Shown here piece after piece: positions 56,744 to 64,000 of a DNA stretch of 64,000 nucleotides. Under the pieces are notes generated by a model. It was not told the DNA's origin, did not search any database, and was given only the letters and a program-made list of their open reading frames with translations. Where the stretch lies: assembly GCA_904066235.2 (NCBI GenBank), contig CAJFCV020000005.1, positions 558,001 through 622,000 of the forward strand, written 5' to 3'. The stretch is from Bursaphelenchus xylophilus (lineage: Eukaryota; Nematoda; Chromadorea; Rhabditida; Aphelenchoididae). The first letter of the stretch is position 1; every line of letters starts with the position of its first letter. Made by a program: the position numbers and the translations under genes.

Positions 56744-57240
56744 ATGGTCGCCTTCTCTTTGCAGCAACTCAAACTCCACAATGAGTACCGAAAAAAGCAC
56801 GGAGTGGACCCGCTCAAGTTGTCCAAGGACCTGTGCAAAGACGCTCAACTTTTCGCCGAAAAGCTCGCTTCCGAAGGGATTCTGAGGCATGATCCGACCT
56901 GTAAATTGGGCGAAAATGTCTTCTTCAGCAGCAGCAGTCCCGATGGTGCGACCGAGACTTGGTACAAGGAGAGCAATGTCATCAAAAGTTATGGGGAAAT
57001 CGAGGATATTTGCGATCAAATCTCGCATTTTTCACAGGTGAGGAAAGGTTTTTTGGGATTTTTTGGAGTAAGGAGATGATTTTTTAGCAATTTTTTTGAC
57101 ACCAAAATATGAAAAATATGATTTTTTTTTTTAATTTTTTTATTTTTTGTTATTTTTTTATTAAAAAAATTTTAGCGTAAAAAAATCTCGTTTAAGAAAA
57201 TAAAAAAAAATTAAAAAAAAATATGAAAAATATGAATTTT

Positions 57241-57271
<31 letters not shown>

Positions 57272-57502
57272 TATTTTTTTTTTATTTTTTAATTAAAAAA
57301 ATTTAGCGTAAAAAAATCTCGTTAAAAAAAAATAAAAAAATTTTTTTTAATTATTTTTTTTCAGATAGTTTGGAAAGAATGCCATGCAATGGGGATTGGA
57401 GTCGCCAAAGGAAGCAACGGATATTACGTGGTTTGTCGCTACATGCCCAATGGAAATCGGATCGGTCACTACAAAGAGAACGTTTTCGAACCGAAAAACT
57501 GA
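56744..57502 (+). CDS. CAP-superfamily protein, GAPR-1 (GLIPR2)-like
   Basis: Small cytoplasmic-side CAP domain protein. In mammals GAPR-1 is a Golgi and lipid-raft peripheral membrane protein. Exons 56744-57037 and 57365-57502 join in phase 0 to 143 residues, close to the 154 of GAPR-1. CAP landmarks: HNEYRKKHGVDPLKLSKDL, LRHDP, LGENVFF, W near YKES, SHFSQIVWKE and YYVVCRYMPNGN, ending ENVFEPKN. The His, Glu and His of the usual CAP cavity are present. There is no signal peptide on this start and no cysteine-rich hinge, which sets it apart from secreted venom-allergen-like proteins. A longer start is possible: the frame extends upstream through a hydrophobic LLLIAAIFIYNQKKK that could be a membrane anchor. 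The intron is a poly-A/T tract. Confidence 0.88.
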
Positions 57503-58037
57503 TCTCTTGGTAAAATACGTGCAACCTTCCTTTTTTCGGATTTTTTTGACCTGGAGATTAATATAATAATAAAAAATGGTACCAGCCTTTTTTTTATTTT
57601 ATTGGAAGAAAATTTTTATTTTTTTTTGCATAAGAGTCCGGCAAAATTTTTAAAAAATGAAGAAAAATATTTTAAAAAATCATAAAAATAAAAAAAATAT
57701 TCAAAAAAGTTTTTTATTTTTCATAAAACCACCCGATAAAAAATAAAAAAAAATAAAAAAATAAAAAAAAATAAAAAAAAAATAAAAAAAATAAAAAAAA
57801 AATAAAAAAATAAAAAAACAAGAAAACAAAATTTTATAAAATAAAAAAAATAAAAAAAATAAAAAAAAATAAAACAAAATTTTATAAAATACAAAAAAAA
57901 ATAAAAAAAATAAAAAAAAATAAAAAAAAAATAAAAAACTGTAGCCTTATTTTGCCTCAAATTTTATCAAAATTCCCGCCAAAATGAAATTAATTTTTCC
58001 AAAAATTTATTTCGCAAATCAGCTATCAAGAATAACA
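57503..58037. other. Convergent intergenic region, A-rich low complexity
   Basis: Downstream of the CAP gene an AATAATAAAAAATGG near 57556 may act as its polyadenylation signal. 57640-57950 is almost pure A/T with short TAAAAAAA units. No gene seen. Confidence 0.7.
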
Positions 58038-61000
58038 TTATCCTCTCCTGGACGGGCCCTTTTTCTTCGATTTTTCTACTTTCTTGTGTTTTGAACCTTT
58101 TCCATTATTTTTGCAGTTCGACGAGGTGCAAGAGGAACTGCCAACGGTTGAAGATCCGGTTTTTTGGTCGGGCGCAGGCTGCGTGTAACTTGACATCATC
58201 GTTGATTGGACCTTCAACGACTCGAGGGATCTAATTCTCTCTTCTCCTAGGTCAGAAATTGTGTCTTTGGAGCCTAAAAATTGTTTTATATTAGGTTCGC
58301 CATAAAAATCAGAATTTTAATTTGGCGAGCTGCGCCCGAAGAAACTTTGAAAATCTTAGAATCCAAGCAAACAAAATGTAAAATACGTCAATTGAGACTG
58401 CAAAGTGAAAATGATGAGTTGAAATTACCCGAAATAGTCTTTAATTCCGACGATTTCTTCGAACTTGAGCGTTTCACATACACCTTTGAATCCGAGTTGG
58501 CTCGTTTCTTCATATCCAGTTCTTCAATACATTTCTGTTCTCCGGGGGCATTGTATTTCTTCAGGATGTCAGCTGGAAAAAAACTTTTTATAAGAAAAAA
58601 GAATAATTTTTGGTTTTTAATGATTTCGTGGTGGGACCAATTTGGTCCTGGGGCGAAAACTTTTGAAGTCTCAACAAAGCTTTCAAATTGAACGGAAGCC
58701 ATTAATAACACCAATTTAGCCGCAATTTGGCACTAAAAAGACTGTTTTTATGCCAAGATGTTTTCGTGGTGGGACCAATCGGGTCTCGGGACGAAAACAT
58801 TGTAGGGCTCAAAAAGCTCCCAAATTGAACGAAACTCAATAATAATACCAATTCATTTTCAATTTGGCGCTAAAAACACTTTCTTCTACGCAAAAAATGT
58901 TTTCGTGGTGGGACCAATCGGGTCCCACCACGAAAACTTCGAAAATCTCCAAAATCGCTAAACCCTCTTTCAGAGCCTTCAATCCGACTGACTGCAACGC
59001 AATTTCCTTCCAAATTTCCTTACCAGCAGCATTGTCACACGCTGGTTTGAATTGATGCATATGTTTCACGGAGTATTGTGGTTGATCGATGAATAACCTG
59101 GCTCGTTCCTTATGTGGCGTTGAAGACGTCGTGCTTATTGCCGGTGGGGCCGAATGACGGCGTCCTCGATACTTCGAAGATATTGTAAGCTTGTCCGGTG
59201 AGATGGAATGCTTTTTCTGCAAAGTTTTTTTTGAAAATTTGAAAAAAATAAAAAAAAAATAAAATATTTTTTTATTGAAAAATCTCTTTTTTGTAATTTT
59301 TCTTACCCCATCTTTGACTCTGGTGATCGTCTTTCCATCCACTGTGTAATCCTCCAATTGAGCATGGTGAACTTCACACTGAAAAATTGAAAATAAAAAA
59401 AATTTATTTTTTTATTTGACGGATAAAGCTTACCACAACATCCTCATTCAAGTGTCCACAGCATCCATTGCAGCAGCAGCGACAACAAAATATGCAACAA
59501 CATCCACAAAAACAGCAGCAACCACACCAAAAACAGGTGAGGTAGGTGAGAAGGTGAATGCCAAACTGAAAAAGAGATTAAAATTAAAAATATATTTGCA
59601 ATTGTTCTTATTTCGGCTTTGGTGACATCTTATACGAAGAAATTACTTTTTCGTATAAAATGTCACCTCATGGAAAATGAAAGAGGCATATTTGAAATAA
59701 CGAAAATTAGTCCGAAATGTGTTGAAAATTTATTTTTCCACATTATTTTGGCTTTGGTGACATTTTATACAAAAAATTATTTCTTCGTATAAAATGTCAC
59801 CTTAATGAAAAAAGCAAGCAGAATATTCCAAATAACGAAAATTAGTCTGAACTACGTTGCAAAATTATTTTTGCACGTTATTTCGGCTTTGGCGACATTT
59901 TATACGAAAAAACTATTTTTTCGTATAAAATGTCACCTCATAAAAATCCTCTAAAAATTCACCTTCCAGGCTTTAGTCGCAATCATCCATAGACTATGAT
60001 GAAAAGTCGGGTGTTTTTGTGCCAGTAAAACGCCTCTCAATCCATACGTATCATAGATTTTTCGTCTTTGGGCATGGCCCAGTATTGAATAGGCAAAGTT
60101 GATTTCAGCAAGACGATCCTTTTGTTCTTGAGTTAATGAGCCATTTTGATGTGCTTGAAGGATCCGAAGTTGGTTGATCTCCATTTGATAGGCCAAAGCG
60201 ATATGTTCGGGCGCAGCGTGCCGGGTAAGGCCGAGTACAAGGTAATAGTAGTCTTTTCGGTTCCTTCTGAAAATGAAAAATGTTAAGAATGTTGTCAATT
60301 TGCCTTTGCCATCAAATTCTGGCCATTGTAAAAGCTTTCGACCCGAAGAATAGGGCGCGAGCTGCGAAACGAAAAATTTTTAAATCAGGTAAATCGATAT
60401 TTAAATGACGTAATGGATGCTTCTAGAGTTGTCATTTCTTGTTTATCAGTTATTAGACGTCAAAAAAATCACGAAGGACGGAAAGGTCCGCTGCGGAAAG
60501 GTCCGCTAAAAAAAGGAAAGAGGAGGGCGGGGAGGGGGGAGGTTTTCGATGGCGCTGATTTCGAATATCGTATCCATTTTTTCTGAATTTTACAATTTTG
60601 CAAGCAGTAGTATTAATTAGTAATTTTAAAAAAATCTTTTTTGAGTAATGGATTTAGGGGTTTTCGGTGGTGCTGATTTTGAAAATTGTATCCATTTCTT
60701 CTGAATTTTTGCCTATCTTCCTCAATTCTTTAAAATAAATGTTTTAATTGGTAAAAACTTGGTCAAACTTGTATGATATTGTAAGAAAACTTATGACGCT
60801 TTTTTCGTCTTTACAGCGAAAATGACACTACTGCTTAAGCAAAATTGTAAAATTCAGAAAAAAATTTATATGATTTTCGAACTCAGCGCCATCGAAAACC
60901 TCCCCCCACCCTTCCCCCCGCCCTTCTCTTTTCTTTTTTTAGCGGACCTTTCCGCAGCGGACCTTTCCGTACTCAATCCAAAAAAATAGTCAAGCCTGGG

Positions 61001-62583
61001 CGCAAGCTGCCAATTACAAAATCATCAAAAGACCATATTATAGGTTCAAACTAAGAAAAATATAGCCATAGTCATTACTAAAACTAATTTTTCTTGTTTT
61101 AAAATCACTCTCCAATAAGCAAGGGCGCAGGCTGCCAAAGCAAAACTTCCAAATACGCGCTAAACTCACTTTTTCTTCGGTCGGCATGTACATTTCAACA
61201 CCTCTTCTGGCTCCTCCGTTGCCTTCTCTCCAGTCACCGACTTATTTGAGGTCGATTTTGAGGTAGACGGTTCAGTATCCGATTTCGCAGCTGCTGTTGT
61301 ATTCTTCTTGCTTTCGGCGGTTTTCTTTGCGGATCCCTGCCTTTTAGCCCTTGAAGACTTTCTTGAGCGGCTCCTGCGAGCTCGACTTGAATTTGAGGCC
61401 ACGTTGGAGGGCTTGGTGGAAGTTTGGCCAGGCAGATTTGATAATTTCGCCGAGGATTTGATGATGGGCTGAAATTAAATTTTTTATTGTAATATCAGTC
61501 TGTCGAGAAAATATTGAGCAATGTCGCATCTAAGATTTCATCACTTCAATGAATTGTGCTGCAAAAAAATAAAATTGTTTGTTTCTTCAGCGACAAAGAA
61601 TAAGGCAGAAAAAATTATCAGTCCGTCGGGAAAATAATGTGGATTTGTTGCGGCTTGGAAGCGCCCATCATCGCAGCTAGCCGTCGCAAAGCAATGATGA
61701 GCCATTTCAAAACGCCGCAAATCCACATTATTTTCCCGACAACATAATATCGGAAAATTCACATTATTTTGTCGACAGCTGATGTTCAAAAAATCCACAT
61801 TATTTTCCCGACAAAATAATATCGGAAAATCCACATTATTTTCGCGATATAGTAATATCGGAAAATCCACATTATTTTCCCGACATAATAATACCGGAAA
61901 ATCCACATTATTTTCCCGACAAAATGATAACAGAAACTCCACATTATTTTCGCGACATAGTAATATCGGAAAATCCACATTATTTTCCCGACATAATAAT
62001 ATCGAAAATCCACATTATTTTTCCGACAAAATGATATCCGAACATCCACATTATTTTTCCGACAAAATGATATCCGAAAATCCACATTATTTTCCCGACA
62101 AAATAATATCCGAAAATCCACATTATTTTCTCGACAAAATAATATCCGAAAATCCACATTATTTTCTCGACAAAATAATATCCGAAAATCCACATTATTT
62201 TCCCGACATAATGATATCCAAAAATCCACATTATTTTCGCGACAAAATGATATCGGAAAATCCACATTATTTTCTCGACAAAATAATACCCAAAAATCCA
62301 CATTATTTTCCCGACAGCTGATGTTCAAAAAATCCACATTATTTTCCCGACAAAATGATATCGGAAAATCCACATTATATTCCCGACCAAATAATCTCGG
62401 AATCCACATTATTTTCCCGACAAAATGATATCGGAAAATCCACATTATTTTCCCGACAAAATGATATCGGAAAATCCACATTATTTTCCCGACGTTGTTT
62501 GTGCTTGCCTTTTTCCTTGCATTTTTCCCAGCGCTTTCTCTGCTTTCGGCACTTTGAGACGGCAGATTTGAAGAACCGACCAT
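58038..62583 (-). CDS. Cysteine-string-protein-like (DNAJC5 family) with HPD-less J domain
   Basis: Exons: 62583-62509 (tentative), 61468-61170, 60266-59963, 59565-59434, 59378-59307, 59216-59024, 58572-58429, 58273-58038, giving 484 residues with all phases compatible. Family members are palmitoylated J-domain co-chaperones on secretory vesicles. Residues about 125-200 form a J domain (DYYYLVLGL, LAEINFAYSIL, KIYDTYGLRGVLLAQ). A linker follows, then a cysteine string with 16 Cys in 33 residues (WCGCCCFCGCCCIFCC). The HPD tripeptide that stimulates Hsp70 is absent; the loop reads NQLRILQAHQNGSLTQ. A long basic Ser/Lys-rich N-terminal extension and a Lys-rich C-terminus (KKVEKSKKKG) are not in standard CSP. 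Exon 1 depends on a GC-AG intron (AAG/GCAAGC) that spans the minisatellite; without it the start is uncertain. The remaining seven exons are well supported. Confidence 0.85.
58640..58950. repeat. Intronic tandem repeat, about 130-bp unit, GTGGTGGGACCAATCGGG
   Basis: Three copies (near 58628, 58757 and 58903) in the intron between exons 6 and 7 of the CSP-like gene. Each has TTTTCGTGGTGGGACCAAT and an AGCTTTCAAATTGAACG-like segment. A readthrough frame from exon 6 crosses it but is not supported. Confidence 0.7.
59600..59942 (+). repeat. TTTTATACGAA palindrome repeat, three units
   Basis: Same unit as the 55.6-kb array (hairpins near 59620, 59755 and 59888), here in the intron between exons 3 and 4 of the CSP-like gene, ending about 20 bp before the exon 3 donor. 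Confidence 0.8.
60478..60971. mobile_element. MITE with about 85-bp terminal inverted repeats, CGGAAAGGTCCGC
   Basis: ACGGAAAGGTCCGCTGCGG at the left is answered by CCGCAGCGGACCTTTCCGT at the right. The arms include a purine-rich GGAGGGCGGGGAGGGG block and GATGGCGCTGA with its inverse. It lies in the intron between exons 2 and 3 of the CSP-like gene. I could not identify a clear target duplication. Confidence 0.85.
61494..61744. mobile_element. One truncated and one complete MITE copy, seed of the minisatellite
   Basis: 61494-61600 has only a left end (ATCAGTCTGTCGAGAAAATA). 61616-61744 is complete and of the TGTGGATTTG subtype, with CACCAAATCCC replaced by GCGCCCATCATCGC. Its right end runs directly into the tandem array. 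Confidence 0.75.
61722..62494. repeat. Minisatellite, about 36-bp unit, about 22 copies, derived from a MITE end
   Basis: The unit is AATCCACATTATTTTCCCGA followed by CAAAATGATATCGGAA. The first part equals the right terminus of the TGTGGATTTG MITE subtype. Copies differ by single bases (CCCGAC, CGCGAC, CTCGAC, TCCGAC) and some have AGCTGATGTTC in place of the linker. Both strands stay open in several frames only because the unit length is a multiple of three. It lies in the first predicted intron of the CSP-like gene. Confidence 0.9.
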
Positions 62584-62810
62584 TCCGTGAGATAAAAAAA
62601 ATGAGCCAAATGAAATTTGGAAGACAAAAAAATAAAAAAAATATTTGTAATCAAAAATGTTTTTTCTTCGATATTTTTTTTCAAAATCTGTACTAAAAAA
62701 TGGATTATGAAACTGAAAGGCACCGGATAATCCCTGAAATTTGTAGTCCTTTCAATCTAAGGATCCGCTAATCCCTTCTTCTTGCGGCTCCTAGACATTA
62801 CTTTATATTA
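62584..62810. other. Putative upstream region of the CSP-like gene; nothing recognised
   Basis: AT-rich sequence between the tentative exon 1 and the mariner-like element. No motif I can name. Confidence 0.4.
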
Positions 62811-64000
62811 GGGTGTCCCATAAGTCTTGCAAATTTTTGGGTTTAAGAATTAACGTCTCATTTTGAGGGCCTAGAGAACTATACTTCTTAATGATTGGTA
62901 CTGTTAGAACCACCATCTCTTACACTTGTTAACAGCATAAAAATTTTAACTAACCACGTGCCCTCCGGGCAAATACTTGACATTCGTTAATATTGTCCAG
63001 TTTTGGGAAGGGTTAGGAAAACGATTCCGTTCTTTGGTAAGTGAGGCTGCACCTTTGCAACGACACTTTTTTATAAATCTACTGCGTACTCTGTTTCTAA
63101 ACAAGCGGCGCTTTCCACTGAATTCTTGCTTATGACGCTGTCCTACAGGTTTCTTGTATCAGACGCCATGGTGAATATCACGATGTACATACTTTTGCGT
63201 ATAAATTTTTTTGAGGATGGTTTCTCAGGTCGGGCCGTTACCATAATGAAAATAGCGTTAGATTTATGCGTTTTAAGCACGGATCCGTTGGCTACTTTGT
63301 TCTGAATTACCGCTAACCCAAGAAAATTTGAAAAAATGAGGTGCATTTACTCAATACCAAAAAAGTTGGCATGTATACAAATAATCTTGTATTGCAGTGT
63401 CTTTTAAACATTGACATATGTATTTTACCTTAGCCAGAGGATTTTGGAATAGCGGTGCCAGGGGCTGAAAAAACACTAAATTTAAAAAATTTTCTGTAAA
63501 TTTTAAAAATAATCATGAAAATTTTGAATTATGTATATCTCAAGGCAAAAAATTGATACAGGCGGTAATTGTAGCCTCATTATGTTCACAAGCAAGCGTA
63601 GATTACACACGATGCACAGCTACGGCCCACATTTTTTACCGTCGAAAAAATAGGTCAGAAAAACGTGAGTGCAACAGTTTTCATGTTGGTCAAACCACCA
63701 CAAAAGTGCCCATGTCTGTATCGCAGCGGGGACTAGAATAAGATCCAAAGCTCTCATGCGTCCTATTTTCACGTTTAGTGGGCCAACAGATCTATTTTTA
63801 GAAAGCATATAGCCATTTCAAAATCGGCAAGCAAAATTTTTCTTAATGTCTAGTACAATATCGGGGCAGTCTGGGCAGCAGGTGGATCTTCTGTGGCTTT
63901 GTCATACGCGGTTTAGAAGCCCTTTATCTGAGCTTCAAAACAGTATATCCAACATACTCCATAATGCGTTTCAAAGCTTACAAGAATTCGCACAAATCGA
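62811..64000 (-). mobile_element. Probable mariner-like element, degenerate, cut by the window edge
   Basis: Starts after TA with GGGTGTCCCATAAGTCTTGC, a terminus typical of mariner elements. Minus-strand frames hold scattered transposase-like pieces, such as FIMVTARPEKPSSKKFIRK (63.2-63.3 kb, resembling the VMVxxGI...GK region) and KVQPHLPKNGIVFLTL (near 63.05 kb), broken by stops. The right terminus is not in the window, consistent with a length near 1.3 kb. Confidence 0.5.

Noticed and set aside
57721..57960. 79-codon minus-strand frame rich in Phe
   Set aside because: Translation of an A-rich low-complexity tract.
58836..59023. C-terminal extension of CSP-like exon 6 by readthrough
   Set aside because: It runs into a tandem repeat, while a GTAAGG donor at 59023 gives perfect phase with two further exons that end in a stop.
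61722..62494. CRISPR array
   Set aside because: Repeat and linker are both nearly constant with no unique spacers, the host is eukaryotic, and the unit is a MITE terminus.
61541..62583. Long open frames of up to 265 codons across the minisatellite on both strands
   Set aside because: They arise because the unit length is a multiple of three and lacks stops; the peptides are monotonous repeats.

Overview
This is eukaryotic DNA from a nematode, most likely a rhabditid close to Caenorhabditis. The evidence is very AT-rich introns, splice acceptors that almost always read TTTCAG or TTTTAG, a cuticle collagen with the nematode N-terminal homology box and C-terminal cysteine knot, and a seven-transmembrane chemoreceptor that looks like class sre. 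All gene models below were built by hand from in-frame exons and compatible splice phases. No database search was possible.

Region 1 (about 0.2-27.3 kb, minus strand) is one giant gene of 29 phase-consistent exons, giving about 2,970 residues inside the window. It encodes a signal peptide, three tandem units (parallel beta-helix repeats, SRCR, CUB-like), a C-type lectin-like domain, one membrane helix and a cytoplasmic tail. This is the architecture of insect Bark beetle/Anakonda, the tricellular-junction protein. A complete cuticle collagen gene (plus strand, 21.3-22.8 kb) lies inside one of its introns. The other introns hold tandem and foldback repeats.

Region 2 (27.4-34 kb) has no gene I can support. 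It holds foldback repeats, a non-autonomous hAT-like element with an 8-bp target duplication, and a relic of the array that follows.

Region 3 (34-43.6 kb, minus strand) is a tandem array of three intact paralogues (A, B, C; 365, 374 and 371 residues) of a family I do not recognise. Copy C has gained a 35-nt micro-exon and has a Tc1/mariner-type transposon just upstream of its start. Copies of one palindromic MITE (terminal motif TCGGGAAAATAATG) sit in and around the array.

Region 4 (43.6-62.6 kb) holds a degenerate Tc1/mariner element, an orphan first exon resembling PEX3, an empty mariner-size element, the chemoreceptor gene (plus), a GAPR-1-like CAP protein gene (plus), and a cysteine-string-protein-like gene (minus) whose J domain lacks the HPD tripeptide. 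A roughly 36-bp minisatellite, apparently grown from one end of the dominant MITE, fills its first predicted intron. The right edge (62.8 kb onward) starts another probable mariner-like element.

The genes show no common pathway. The window reads as a few conserved animal genes set in repeat-rich, fast-evolving nematode sequence.
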